In this document: positions 37,415 through 45,907 of the stretch, in pieces
Position numbering within the stretch: the first letter of the stretch is position 1
Layout of the letters: the number at the start of each line of letters is the position of its first letter
Assembly: GCF_014652475.1 (NCBI RefSeq)
Contig: NZ_BMYW01000013.1
Coordinates: 1 to 64,000, forward strand
Origin: Vogesella alkaliphila
Lineage (GTDB): Bacteria > Pseudomonadota > Gammaproteobacteria > Burkholderiales > Chromobacteriaceae
Reading direction: 5' to 3'
DNA: 64,000 bases
The notes under the pieces: generated by a model
The model's database searches: none
The model's input: only the letters and a program-made list of their open reading frames with translations
What the model was told of the DNA's origin: nothing
Program-made: the position numbers and the translations under genes

Positions 37415-38332
37415 TTACCAGTTTGAGTTACCTGGGTTTGGGCTATCAGCATGTTGACTCAGGTAGTTGCGCAGATGTTCGACAAAATAGGCAACTTTGG
37501 CCGATAGATTGAGCCTTTCCGGGTAGACAGCATAGATATCGGCTGGTGGTGTGTCGTAATCTGCTAGAACCTGCATCAGTCGGCCACTTCTCAAGTACTT
37601 GGCTACATCCCATTCTGCTCGCATCAATATGCCGTGCCCTTCCAGCGCCCAGTTGAGGGCAACCTCCCCATCGTTCGTGCTTAACTTGCCATTCACTTTG
37701 ATGGTCTCTGTCTGTTTTCCCCGGCTCAAACGCCAGTTGCCATAAGCGGATTCGTTTTGTCTCAACACGATGCATTGATGCTTTGTTAGATCGTGGGGGT
37801 AGCTTGGTAGGCCGTTTGCACGCAGATAGTTTGGAGAAGCAACCAGCAAGCGCCGGTTACCAGCAACCTTTTTGGCAATCAAGCGTGAGTCCGGGATGTC
37901 GCCAAAGCGAATTGACACGTCAATTGCCTCATCCGGCAGACTGACTGGCCGATCCGAAAGAAGCAACTGTACCTCGACATCCGAATACTGCTTCGTAAAC
38001 GCAGAAATGGCTGGGCCAATGTAAGAGCGTCCGAAGCCCAGCGGCGCATTGACCCGTAACAGCCCCTTCGGGTCGGCTCGGCTACTAGATACTAATCGCT
38101 CCATCTCATCTATTTCACTGAGAATGCGTATCGCATTTTGGAAGTAGACCTCACCTTCGCTGGTTAGGCTAATCCTGCGGGTCGTCCTGTTCATCAGGCG
38201 CACGCCCAGTCGCTCCTCCATTTGAGCCAGGCGGCGGGATACTGCCGGTGGGGTCAGGTTCAATTCCCGTGCAGTGGCAATAAGACTGCCCTGCTTGACC
38301 AGGAGGCAGAAGAAGGCGAGTTCTGAGTTCAT
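37415..38332 (-). CDS. LysR-type transcriptional regulator (tartrate cluster)
   Basis: A 305-aa LTTR with the N-terminal winged HTH (SLIATARELNLTPPAVSRRLAQMEERLG, ~16-43) and a CrgA/DmlR-like periplasmic-binding-protein effector domain. It is divergent from the MFS transporter, the usual arrangement for an LTTR that activates the neighbouring operon. Tartrate or a related dicarboxylate is the likely co-inducer, from context only. Confidence 0.88.
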   Translation of the reverse strand: MNSELAFFCLLVKQGSLIATARELNLTPPAVSRRLAQMEERLGVRLMNRTTRRISLTSEGEVYFQNAIRILSEIDEMERLVSSSRADPKGLLRVNAPLGFGRSYIGPAISAFTKQYSDVEVQLLLSDRPVSLPDEAIDVSIRFGDIPDSRLIAKKVAGNRRLLVASPNYLRANGLPSYPHDLTKHQCIVLRQNESAYGNWRLSRGKQTETIKVNGKLSTNDGEVALNWALEGHGILMRAEWDVAKYLRSGRLMQVLADYDTPPADIYAVYPERLNLSAKVAYFVEHLRNYLSQHADSPNPGNSNW

Positions 38333-38493
38333 GTTGATTGGTAAGTTTTTTGCAATGATATTTTAACTTTACATCGATTCATCTTCTTTAGAAAAGCTCT
38401 ATTCTCCATTTCAAGCCACACCTGATTGAGTGCCGCTCGATTCGAGACATCGGATTGACGACTGCAAATCAAGCCGCACAAGACGGTAGAGAG

Positions 38494-38514
38494 TTCGTTG
38501 CCATTCGCAACGAA
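38494..38514 (+). promoter_or_regulatory. Perfect inverted repeat in the LysR/MFS intergenic region
   Basis: TTCGTTGC and GCAACGAA flank CATTC, 28 bp upstream of the transporter start codon. It lies in the divergent control region; it could be a regulator site or an mRNA leader hairpin. Confidence 0.4.
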
Positions 38515-38542
38515 GAGTTAACAAAGAAAGAGGAGACATTCC

Positions 38543-39844
38543 ATGGAAATGGATATCGAAAAGCGGACCTTGCGCCGTATCACCTGGCGCATCGTGCCAT
38601 TTATCATGCTTTTGTACTTCGTCGCTTACCTCGACCGGGTCAACATCGGCTTCGCCGCATTGACCATGAAAGAGGATCTTGGCTTCAGCGCCTCGGTCCT
38701 AGGTTTCGGCGCTGGCATTTTTTTCTGGGGCTACTTCATGTTTGAAGTCCCCTCCAATATCGTCCTACATAAATTCGGAGCCCGGGTTTGGATCGCACGA
38801 GTGATGGTGACATGGGGCATCATCTCGGGCTGTATGGCTTTCGTCGAAGGGGCGACCAGCTTCTACATCATGCGCTTCCTGCTTGGTGCGGCGGAGGCTG
38901 GCTTCTTCCCTGGCATTATCCTCTATCTCAGCTACTGGTTCCCGGCCCGGCATCGTGCCAGTGTCACTGCTCTCTTCATGGCGGCCGCGCCGATCTCGAC
39001 CGCTCTTGGCTCTCCGATTTCTGCTGCATTGCTGGAGATGGACGGGGTCATGGGTATGCACGGCTGGCAGTGGATGTTCGTTCTCGAGGCGATTCCGGCG
39101 CTGATCCTTGGTGTGGTCGTATTCTTCTACATGACCGATAAGCCTGAACAGGCCAAGTGGTTGAAGGACGACGAGCGCGCCTGGCTGGTCAAGGCGATGG
39201 CCGAGGAAAATGCCAGCAAAGCTGGCAATGCCAAGCACGGAATTCTGAGTGGCTTGGCCAATCCCCGAGTACTGGCATTGGCCCTGATTTACTTCGGTAC
39301 TTCGGCCGGTCTGTACACCCTCGGTATCTGGGCTCCTCAGATCATTAAGCAGTTGGGCGTGTCGTCGATGACTGTTGGCTTCCTGAATGCCATCCCTCCG
39401 GTCGTCTCGGTGATTGCCATGGTGTTGTGGTCGCGTCATTCCGACCGCACTGGCGAGCGTACTTGGCACGTCATTCTGGCTTGCTTGGCTGCTTCGATCG
39501 GTCTTGTGATCGCCGCTGGCGCAAATAGCGTCGTTGGTTTGATTGCCGCCCTGACCATCGTGAATGTTGGTATTAGCTGCGCCAAGCCACCGTTGTGGAG
39601 TATGCCGACAATGTTCCTGTCCGGTGCCGCTGCAGCAACAGGCATTGCCACCATCAACTCTATTGGCAATCTCGGCGGTTTTGCCGGTCCGGCAATGATC
39701 GGCTGGGTCAAGGACCAAACTGGCAGCTACGCCGGTGGCCTGTACTTCGTCGCCGGTTTGCTTGTGCTCTCTGCTGTTCTCACTCTAGTACTGGCACGTT
39801 CAACTAAGCCTGTGTTGGAAACGGCCAATGCTGCGGCCCGTTGA
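38543..39844 (+). CDS. MFS transporter, anion:cation symporter family (probable tartrate permease)
   Basis: A 433-aa, 12-segment major facilitator. The ACS-family signature is clear: VPFIMLLYFVAYLDRVNIGFA at the start, then the GFFPGIILYLSYWFPARHRA loop after the fourth segment. Close relatives move tartrate, hexuronates, phthalate or 4-hydroxyphenylacetate; the neighbouring ttdAB genes favour tartrate. Good SD (GAGGAG). Confidence 0.88.
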   Translation: MEMDIEKRTLRRITWRIVPFIMLLYFVAYLDRVNIGFAALTMKEDLGFSASVLGFGAGIFFWGYFMFEVPSNIVLHKFGARVWIARVMVTWGIISGCMAFVEGATSFYIMRFLLGAAEAGFFPGIILYLSYWFPARHRASVTALFMAAAPISTALGSPISAALLEMDGVMGMHGWQWMFVLEAIPALILGVVVFFYMTDKPEQAKWLKDDERAWLVKAMAEENASKAGNAKHGILSGLANPRVLALALIYFGTSAGLYTLGIWAPQIIKQLGVSSMTVGFLNAIPPVVSVIAMVLWSRHSDRTGERTWHVILACLAASIGLVIAAGANSVVGLIAALTIVNVGISCAKPPLWSMPTMFLSGAAAATGIATINSIGNLGGFAGPAMIGWVKDQTGSYAGGLYFVAGLLVLSAVLTLVLARSTKPVLETANAAAR

Positions 39845-39893
39845 TCAGGCTACCCCCAACCCACCACCAAATGTATTAGTGAAGGAGTACCCA

Positions 39894-40793
39894 ATGGACA
39901 AAGAATTTGCAGTCCAGTCCCTGACGGACGTAATGGCTAAGTTCACCGCCTACATCGGTAAGCGCTTGCCCAAAGACGTTAAGGCCAAACTAGCCGACCT
40001 GCGTACGATGGAAACCAACCCTTTGGCCAAGTCAATTTATGACTCAATGGCTGGCAATCAGGAAGCAGCGGACAAATTGAACCGCCCAAGCTGTCAGGAC
40101 ACCGGCGTTATTCAATACTTCGTCGAAGCCGGCGCAAACTTTCCGCTCCTCGGCGAGCTGGAGGAAATCCTAAAGGAAGCGACTGCTGAAGCCACCCGTA
40201 TCGGACCATTGCGTCATAACGCAGTCGAAACCTTCGATGAAAAGAACACTGGTACTAATACTGGAACCAATATCCCATGGTTGGACTGGCGCATTGTTCC
40301 GGAGAAGGATAGTTGCACCATCGATGTGTACATGGCAGGTGGCGGTTGCACTTTGCCAGGGGCAGCCAAAGTGCTGATGCCGGGTCAAGGCTACGAGGGA
40401 GTTGCAGAGTTTGTCATGGACGTCATCACTGAACGTGGTGTCAATGCATGCCCACCACTTTTGGTTGGTGTCGGGGTCTCTACCTCGGTAGAGACCGCAG
40501 CTCGCCTATCCAAGTTAGCGATCATGCGTCCGGTCGATTCCAAGAGCTCCAACCCTCGTGCTGCCTTGATGGAAGAGCTATTGGAGCAGGGCCTCAATGA
40601 GGTTGGCATCGGGCCACAGGGCCTAACTGGTAATAACAGCGTGATGGGTGTGAATATCGAGTCATCTGCTCGTCACCCTTCCACTATCGGTGTAGCCGTA
40701 AATACCGGTTGCTGGGCACACCGTCGCGGCAAGATCCGTATTAATGCCGATATGTCTTACGAAATTCTTTCCCACGAAGGAGTGGTACTGTGA
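39894..40793 (+). CDS. ttdA: L(+)-tartrate dehydratase alpha subunit (class I fumarase-like)
   Basis: With TtdB this forms the oxygen-sensitive [4Fe-4S] dehydratase that turns L-tartrate into oxaloacetate. The 299-aa subunit has the cluster cysteines in [31 protein letters not shown] and [13 protein letters not shown]. The separate alpha and beta subunits distinguish it from fused class I fumarases, and length fits TtdA. A class I two-subunit fumarase is the alternative; the tartrate dehydrogenase and transporter nearby favour TtdA. The start at 39894 has the SD GAAGGAG. Confidence 0.85.
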   Translation: MDKEFAVQSLTDVMAKFTAYIGKRLPKDVKAKLADLRTMETNPLAKSIYDSMAGNQEAADKLNRPSCQDTGVIQYFVEAGANFPLLGELEEILKEATAEATRIGPLRHNAVETFDEKNTGTNTGTNIPWLDWRIVPEKDSCTIDVYMAGGGCTLPGAAKVLMPGQGYEGVAEFVMDVITERGVNACPPLLVGVGVSTSVETAARLSKLAIMRPVDSKSSNPRAALMEELLEQGLNEVGIGPQGLTGNNSVMGVNIESSARHPSTIGVAVNTGCWAHRRGKIRINADMSYEILSHEGVVL

Positions 40794-41398
40794 AAAAAAT
40801 TCTGACTACACCCATCAAGGACGAAGATCTTGCAAGCCTTAATGTCGGTGACGTTGTTTATTTGACCGGGCGTCTAGTGACCTGCCGTGACGTGGCGCAT
40901 CGCCGCCTGATCGAACAGGGGCGTGAATTGCCAGTCAATCTCGAAGGCGGTGCTATTTTTCACGCCGGCCCGATCGTTCGTAAAAAGGATGATGGTAACT
41001 TCGAAATGGTCTCTATTGGCCCAACGACCAGTATGCGTATGGAAAAGTTTGAGCGTGAATTTATCAAACAAACCGGCGTCAAACTAATTGTTGGTAAGGG
41101 GGGCATGGGGCCGGAAACGGCAGCAGGGTGCCAGGAGCACATTGCAGTTCACGCCATTTTTCCGGGCGGGTGTGCTGTACTTGCCGCGACTCAAGTTGAG
41201 GAAATTGAGGGCGCTGAATGGCAAGATCTTGGTATGCCAGAGACTCTCTGGATAAACCGTGTTAAGGAGTTTGGACCGCTTATTATTTCAATTGACATTA
41301 AAGGAAATAATCTGATCCAGCAGAATAAAACTTCGTTCAATGAAAAGAAAAAACCAATTCTTGATCGGATTTGCAAAGAGTTGAGTTTTATTAAGTAG
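40790..41398 (+). CDS. ttdB: L(+)-tartrate dehydratase beta subunit
   Basis: The 202-aa beta subunit of the fumarase C-terminal fold: [59 protein letters not shown] and [18 protein letters not shown]. It starts at a GTG overlapping the ttdA stop (GTGA), so subunit synthesis is coupled. Markedly AT-rich toward its 3' end. Confidence 0.85.
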   Translation: MKKILTTPIKDEDLASLNVGDVVYLTGRLVTCRDVAHRRLIEQGRELPVNLEGGAIFHAGPIVRKKDDGNFEMVSIGPTTSMRMEKFEREFIKQTGVKLIVGKGGMGPETAAGCQEHIAVHAIFPGGCAVLAATQVEEIEGAEWQDLGMPETLWINRVKEFGPLIISIDIKGNNLIQQNKTSFNEKKKPILDRICKELSFIK

Positions 41399-41422
41399 TT
41401 GATATTTTTAGTGCTGTAATGA

Positions 41423-41464
41423 ATGTGCGGCGTGGAGGGTGATTTGCCCACGCGCCGCATTTTC
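41423..41464 (+). terminator. Terminator after ttdB
   Basis: GTGCGGCGTGG and CCCACGCGCCGC pair imperfectly around a 13-nt loop and are followed by ATTTT, 25 bp past the ttdB stop. The chemoreceptor gene would then need its own promoter. Confidence 0.55.
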
Positions 41465-41671
41465 ATTGTTATTCGAAATGAGTGGTGTGTTATTGTGGTG
41501 CCAAAATTATTCCAATGTAAAGATTGAACTGCATAAACACCAATATCATGAAGCGGTGCTACTTCGAATGTGGCAGCAAGCAATTGAGCTGATTTTGCTT
41601 TCTCTGTTGCACATAGTTTATTTAAGAGCAAACCAGATAATTATTGCCATAACAATATTGAGAGATACTGG

Positions 41672-43300
41672 ATGATCTTTAATTTAAATATGACCGTGGG
41701 TCAGCGTCTGAGCGCAGGATTTGCCACAGTGCTTAGCCTCTTCGTAACAATCACAGCCATGGGAATATGGTGTTTGCATGATGTAGCTCTTGCCACCCAA
41801 GAGATGATGCGTCGACCGATAGTCAAAGAACGTCTAGTAAGTGACTGGTATACAAATGTTAACGCTGGCGTTCGTCGAAGTACTGCGATAGCTGTTAGCA
41901 AGGATGAAAATCTTGCTCAGTTTTTCGCTGAAGATCAAAAAAAATCTACCCAACAGAATAATTATCTGCAAAAGCAGATAGAAGATTTGTTGTCTTCTCC
42001 TAGTGAGAAAGCTTTATTTGCAGAAATTGGGGACAAAAGGCAACGCTTTCTGCAGGCTAGAGATCGTATGACCAATGCGAAGAAGGAAGGGCAGAGCGAT
42101 CTTGCAGAGCAACTATTTCAAGACCAGTTTCTTCCTGCTTCAAGGATCTATCTCGAGAAGATACAGGTATTTCTCAAAATGCAGAGAGATGAACTCGATC
42201 ACCATGCTCGTTATGTCGATGAGACATATCGTGAGAGTCGAACTTGGATGCTGTCCCTTGGTTTTGGCGCTGTGTTACTAGGAGTTATTATTGCTTGGGT
42301 AATTGCCAGGAGCATCACACGCCCTCTGAAGAAGGCCATTGATGTTGCTAATCTGGTTGCTGCCGGAGACCTGAGAGTTAAGGTTAATACAAGTGCTTCC
42401 GATGAAACAGGTAACTTACTGCGGGCATTAGCCGACATGTCTGATTGTCTTGCCAAAGCAGTAAAGAGGGTGCGATGCCACGCAGAAGAGGCCGCTATTA
42501 TGACCTCTCAGATTGCTAGTGCATCAAAACAAATTGCGCTACGTTCGCAAACACAAAGTACAGCTGCTGCATCAACTGCTGTTGCTGTGGAGAAAATATC
42601 TACTGGAATTATATCTATTAGCCAAAACGCTAACGAATTACAGAAGTTGACACAAGTAGGACTTGTTCAGGTTCAGGAAGGTAATCAGGCTATGAACTTG
42701 ATAGTTGACGAAGTTAGAAATACCGAGCAGGCAGTTGAGGATATTTCCACTTCAGTTCATGAATTTGTAGCAAGTGTACGCTCCATTACAGATATGACTG
42801 AGCAGGTTAAATCAATAGCCGAACAAACAAACTTGTTGGCACTAAATGCTGCTATTGAAGCAGCACGGGCCGGTGAGGCTGGTCGTGGTTTTGCTGTAGT
42901 TGCCGATGAAGTAAGAAAACTAGCGGAGGAATCTGCTAAGTCAGCAGGTCACATTGATGAAGTAACCGCCACCCTCAATCGTCAATCAATAAAAGTAGAA
43001 AGCTTTCTGGATAGTGGGCAGAAATCACTCAATGCTAGTCGAAAATATTTAGAATCAATGATCCTCGTACTTTCTGCATCTGGTGCCTCCGTTGAAAAAA
43101 CTAGTAGTGGGGCCATGCTAATGGCAGATTCAGTACAGGGGCAGGCGGCGGCTAGTAAAGACATTGCATTAAATGTTGAAAAAATAGCCAAGATGGCTAG
43201 CGAAAACCACCTTGCAATTAGATCAAGTGATGATTTAGTAGAAAAGGTAAAGGTTATATCTAGCGGTCTTCATGAATCTGTGGCAATTTTTAAAATTTAA
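41672..43300 (+). CDS. Methyl-accepting chemotaxis protein
   Basis: A 542-aa chemoreceptor. It has an N-terminal membrane segment (~10-33), a four-helix-bundle-like periplasmic sensor domain (~35-190), a second membrane segment (~193-212), HAMP (~213-265) and an MCP signalling domain. The highly conserved hairpin tip is [20 protein letters not shown] (~388). It is the most AT-rich gene of the window. Its position inside the tartrate cluster suggests taxis to tartrate or malate; ligand specificity is inference. No C-terminal CheR-binding pentapeptide is seen. Confidence 0.9.
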   Translation: MIFNLNMTVGQRLSAGFATVLSLFVTITAMGIWCLHDVALATQEMMRRPIVKERLVSDWYTNVNAGVRRSTAIAVSKDENLAQFFAEDQKKSTQQNNYLQKQIEDLLSSPSEKALFAEIGDKRQRFLQARDRMTNAKKEGQSDLAEQLFQDQFLPASRIYLEKIQVFLKMQRDELDHHARYVDETYRESRTWMLSLGFGAVLLGVIIAWVIARSITRPLKKAIDVANLVAAGDLRVKVNTSASDETGNLLRALADMSDCLAKAVKRVRCHAEEAAIMTSQIASASKQIALRSQTQSTAAASTAVAVEKISTGIISISQNANELQKLTQVGLVQVQEGNQAMNLIVDEVRNTEQAVEDISTSVHEFVASVRSITDMTEQVKSIAEQTNLLALNAAIEAARAGEAGRGFAVVADEVRKLAEESAKSAGHIDEVTATLNRQSIKVESFLDSGQKSLNASRKYLESMILVLSASGASVEKTSSGAMLMADSVQGQAAASKDIALNVEKIAKMASENHLAIRSSDDLVEKVKVISSGLHESVAIFKI

Positions 43301-43421
43301 AATTAATCAACGTTGGTTTTGTTGTGTTTTTTATCAAAACTGGTCACATATTTTGTGAAGACTGTCATTTTAGTTTTGTAAGAATAATTATAAACAACAT
43401 TATATACTTGGAGGTTTTGAA

Positions 43422-44282
43422 GTGAAGCTGATAAATTTTATTTCTCTTGCTGAAAGAAGGAAAAGCTATGGGCTTGTTACCGAGAAAGGCATTGTCGACA
43501 TAGGCTGTCGCCTCGCTTATCAGTATGCTGATCTCAAGGCTGTCCTTGCAGCTGAGGCGGTGTCATCCCTGCAGGTGTTCTGTGATTATCCCGCAGACTA
43601 CCAATCTAACGAAGTTTGTTTCCTTCCTGTCATTGATAATCCAAACAAGATTTTTGGTGTGGGAATGAATTACCAAGAAAAACGCCAGGAGTTTGATGCT
43701 TCAAGCCCCGCGCCAACTTTGTTTGTCCGATTTCCTGATTCACAAACAGGTCATGGCGATTTCGTACTTAAGCCAGAAGAATCAAATGAACTGGATTACG
43801 AAGGTGAGCTGGCAATTGTCATTGGCAAAGCCGGTAGAAACATTAATCAGAAAGAGGCGATGTCCTATGTGGCCGGGTACAGCTGCTATATGGATGGCAG
43901 TGTACGAGACTGGCAGCATAGCTGGTTTACTGCGGGCAAGAACTGGCCCAAAACTGGCGCGTTTGGCCCCTGGTTGGTAACGAGCGATGAACTGCCTGAC
44001 CCTCATGATTTGGCAATCGAAACGTACCTGAATGGCTGCAAGGTTCAGGATGCCAGGACCAGCGGCATGATCCATAAAATACCAGCGCTGATTGAATACA
44101 TCAGCACCTTCAGTGCGTTGTCCGCCGGTGACGTCATCCTGACCGGCTCGCCCGGTGGTGTCGGTAAGAAGCGCACCCCACCGCTGTTCTTGCAAGACGG
44201 GGACACCGTCGAGGTGTATGTTGAAGGAATCGGAACGCTTCGAAATGCTGTCAGAAGCGCGGAGACTTACGCCAATCGATAA
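43422..44282 (+). CDS. Fumarylacetoacetate hydrolase (FAH) family protein
   Basis: A 286-aa FAH-fold enzyme starting at a GTG with SD TGGAGG. The metal site is visible: FVRFPDSQTG, the acidic EGELAIVIGKAGRNI, and YSCYMDGSVRDWQ. The C-terminal LTGSPGGVGKKRTPPLFLQDGD is characteristic of the family. FAH members hydrolyse or decarboxylate beta-diketo acids, and some act as oxaloacetate decarboxylase or tautomerase. Since both tartrate routes here lead to oxaloacetate or related keto acids, such a role would make sense but is not proven. Confidence 0.85.
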   Translation: MKLINFISLAERRKSYGLVTEKGIVDIGCRLAYQYADLKAVLAAEAVSSLQVFCDYPADYQSNEVCFLPVIDNPNKIFGVGMNYQEKRQEFDASSPAPTLFVRFPDSQTGHGDFVLKPEESNELDYEGELAIVIGKAGRNINQKEAMSYVAGYSCYMDGSVRDWQHSWFTAGKNWPKTGAFGPWLVTSDELPDPHDLAIETYLNGCKVQDARTSGMIHKIPALIEYISTFSALSAGDVILTGSPGGVGKKRTPPLFLQDGDTVEVYVEGIGTLRNAVRSAETYANR

Positions 44283-44324
44283 GACCAGCCCCAATCGCTG
44301 CTCTGCAGCGTTTACCTGGAGACA

Positions 44325-45401
44325 ATGATGAAATCTCACAGAATTGCCGTCATCCCTGGCGATGGCATTGGGAAAGAAGTGATACCAGAAGGGCTGCGCG
44401 TGCTCGATGCTGTGGCCAGCAAATTCGGCATCGCGTTCCAATGGGACGAGTTCGACTGGAGCTGCGACTACTATCTCAAACACGGCGTGATGATGCCCGA
44501 GGATTGGAAGGTGCAGATAGGCACGCATGACGCCATCTACTTCGGTGCCGTCGGCTGGCCGGCTCTGGTGCATGATCACATCTCGCTGTGGGGGTTGTTG
44601 GTAAAGTTCCGGCGTGAATTCGACCAGTATGTGAGCCTGCGCCCGGTGCGACTGATGCCGGGTATCCCGTCACCGTTGGCCAACCGCCAGGTCGGCGACA
44701 TCGACTTCTACGTGGTGCGCGAAAACACCGAAGGCGAGTATTCCAGTCTGGGTGGCAAGATGTTCACCGGCACCGAGCGTGAGTTCGTGGTGCAGGAGAG
44801 CGTGTTTACACGGCAGGGTACCGACCGCATCATGAAGTTCGCTTTTGAGCTGGCGCAGCAACGGCCGAAGAAGCATGTGACCTCCGCCACCAAGTCGAAC
44901 GGCATCTCGATTTCAATGCCGTACTGGGACGAGCGGTTTACCGCAATGGCAGCCAACTATCCGGACATCCGCACAGATAAATACCACATCGACATCCTGA
45001 CAGCCCACTTTGTGCAGCACCCCGACTGGTTTGATGTGGTGGTGGCGTCCAACCTGTTCGGTGACATTCTGTCCGATCTTGGTCCAGCTTGCACTGGCAC
45101 GATCGGTATCGCTCCATCCGCGAACCTGAATCCGGAGCGGCGCTTCCCGTCGCTGTTCGAGCCGGTCCACGGCTCCGCACCGGATATTGCCGGCAAGGGC
45201 ATCGCCAATCCAGTCGGCCAGATCTGGGCCGGTTCGATGATGCTTGAGCATCTGGGCTATCCGGAGGCTGCTGCTGTGGTGATGAGCGCGATCGAAACGG
45301 TATTGGCAGAAGGGCCACGCACGCCGGACATGGGTGGCAATGCGACCACTGTCGATGTGGGCAAGGCTGTGGTGTCAGTAATTAGTTCGGTTAGCCTATG
45401 A
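44325..45401 (+). CDS. Tartrate dehydrogenase/decarboxylase / D-malate dehydrogenase
   Basis: A 358-aa NAD-dependent beta-decarboxylating dehydrogenase of the isocitrate/isopropylmalate family: IAVIPGDGIGKEVIPEGLRV, LRPVRLMPGIPSPLANR, RENTEGEYSSLGG, SATKSNGISISMPYW, LFGDILSDLGPA and FEPVHGSAPDIAGKG. The motif YVSLRPVRL and the length are typical of TtuC/DmlA rather than LeuB. It would oxidise meso- or (+)-tartrate and decarboxylate D-malate to pyruvate. It is higher in GC than the chemoreceptor, so the cluster may be a mosaic. Confidence 0.88.
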   Translation: MMKSHRIAVIPGDGIGKEVIPEGLRVLDAVASKFGIAFQWDEFDWSCDYYLKHGVMMPEDWKVQIGTHDAIYFGAVGWPALVHDHISLWGLLVKFRREFDQYVSLRPVRLMPGIPSPLANRQVGDIDFYVVRENTEGEYSSLGGKMFTGTEREFVVQESVFTRQGTDRIMKFAFELAQQRPKKHVTSATKSNGISISMPYWDERFTAMAANYPDIRTDKYHIDILTAHFVQHPDWFDVVVASNLFGDILSDLGPACTGTIGIAPSANLNPERRFPSLFEPVHGSAPDIAGKGIANPVGQIWAGSMMLEHLGYPEAAAVVMSAIETVLAEGPRTPDMGGNATTVDVGKAVVSVISSVSL

Positions 45402-45451
45402 GTGAAGAGAGTCACAATTAGACAGTTCTTGGTCTGATAGGCTTTCCTGAG

Positions 45452-45547
45452 TCGCTTCGGGTCTACTAGATACTTAAATGGCTGCTTCATGTTGTGAAAG
45501 CAGTCATTTTTTATTCATGGCATGAATGACTGCTCTGGCCGACAAGC
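45452..45547. repeat. Right flanking repeat of the tartrate element (att-like)
   Basis: The ordered blocks CTAGATAC, a hairpin ATGGCTGCTTC / GAAAGCAGTCAT with a T run, and TGACTGCTCTGGCCGACAAGC match the left copy at 36480-36573 in the same orientation. The hairpin plus TTTTTT may also terminate the tartrate dehydrogenase transcript. Confidence 0.6.
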
Positions 45548-45603
45548 AGCCCCATCGATCCTTGCTCTTGCGCACCGTCAAAACCAGCAATCTCAAACGA
45601 AAT

Positions 45604-45628
45604 GAGGCCCTCGCGGGCCTCTTTGTTT
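45604..45628 (+). terminator. Hairpin GAGGCCC/GGGCCTC (copy 1)
   Basis: GAGGCCC-tcgc-GGGCCTC followed by TTTGTTT. It is one of two near-identical hairpins ~118 bp apart, each flanked by similar outer words (ACCAG ... TACTRC), so the whole module appears duplicated. Confidence 0.65.
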
Positions 45629-45660
45629 AGTACTACTGGCAAAAATTGATCATGCCATCG

Positions 45661-45700
45661 TCGTGACAGACTTCATTACCTCGTGACAGACTTTGTTCTC
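45661..45700. repeat. Two tandem 20-bp repeats (TCGTGACAGACTT)
   Basis: TCGTGACAGACTT begins at 45661 and again at 45681, an exact 20-bp period. It lies between the two GAGGCCC hairpins. Purpose unknown; the phasing resembles transposase-binding sites. Confidence 0.6.
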
Positions 45701-45721
45701 TTAGATCACCAGTCGTATAAG

Positions 45722-45751
45722 AAAAGAGGCCCTTCCGGGCCTCTTTTTTTT
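45722..45751 (+). terminator. Hairpin GAGGCCC/GGGCCTC (copy 2)
   Basis: GAGGCCC-ttcc-GGGCCTC followed by eight T residues, a strong intrinsic terminator form. No gene on the plus strand ends just upstream, so it probably belongs to a duplicated non-coding module. Confidence 0.7.
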
Positions 45752-45819
45752 GATCTACCAGCAACAAGCTGGCAATGCCGATGCAATGAAAAACGTAATT
45801 TTTTCAATCATCAAACGGT

Positions 45820-45883
45820 AAAGTACTTTATTTATTGAGAAAGAACTTTATTTGATAATAAAGAACTTTATTTTATCAAAACA
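45820..45883. repeat. Three 20-bp-phased repeats ending in TGT: candidate Tn7-like transposon end
   Basis: AAAGWACTTTATTT begins at 45820, 45840 and 45860, exactly one per 20 bp. On the glmS-proximal side the array ends at a TGT (minus strand, 45883-45881), with 24 bp between it and the glmS stop codon, the place where Tn7 inserts. Tn7-family ends start with TGT and carry several ~20-bp TnsB sites. No tns gene is in the window and no second end was found. Confidence 0.6.
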
Positions 45884-45907
45884 GTAGTCATGTAAATTTA
45901 AGCATTT

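Larger units (their letters stand above)
36480..45547. mobile_element. Putative recombinase-borne tartrate-utilisation element
   Basis: A ~9-kb segment bounded by related direct repeats, with the tyrosine recombinase at one end and LysR, MFS, ttdA, ttdB, chemoreceptor, FAH and tartrate dehydrogenase genes inside. The repeats are only about two-thirds alike, so they may instead be two members of a dispersed repeat family; the boundaries are inferred. Confidence 0.5.
34434..45883. mobile_element. Accessory region (genomic island) between the GGDEF remnant and glmS
   Basis: About 11.4 kb of lower and uneven GC content contain a recombinase, an attC-like site, metabolic cargo, a chemoreceptor and clustered repeats. 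No exact 13-mer copies occur, against about one per 2.3 kb elsewhere (the longest core gap is about 7.6 kb, so this alone is not decisive). The right end coincides with the attTn7 position downstream of glmS. The exact left boundary is not resolved; ~34434-34576 is my best estimate. Confidence 0.65.

Noticed and set aside
45402-45907. CRISPR-like array from the repeated units beside glmS
   Set aside because: The units are 13-20 bp in runs of two or three with no spacer-length alternation, and no cas gene is present.
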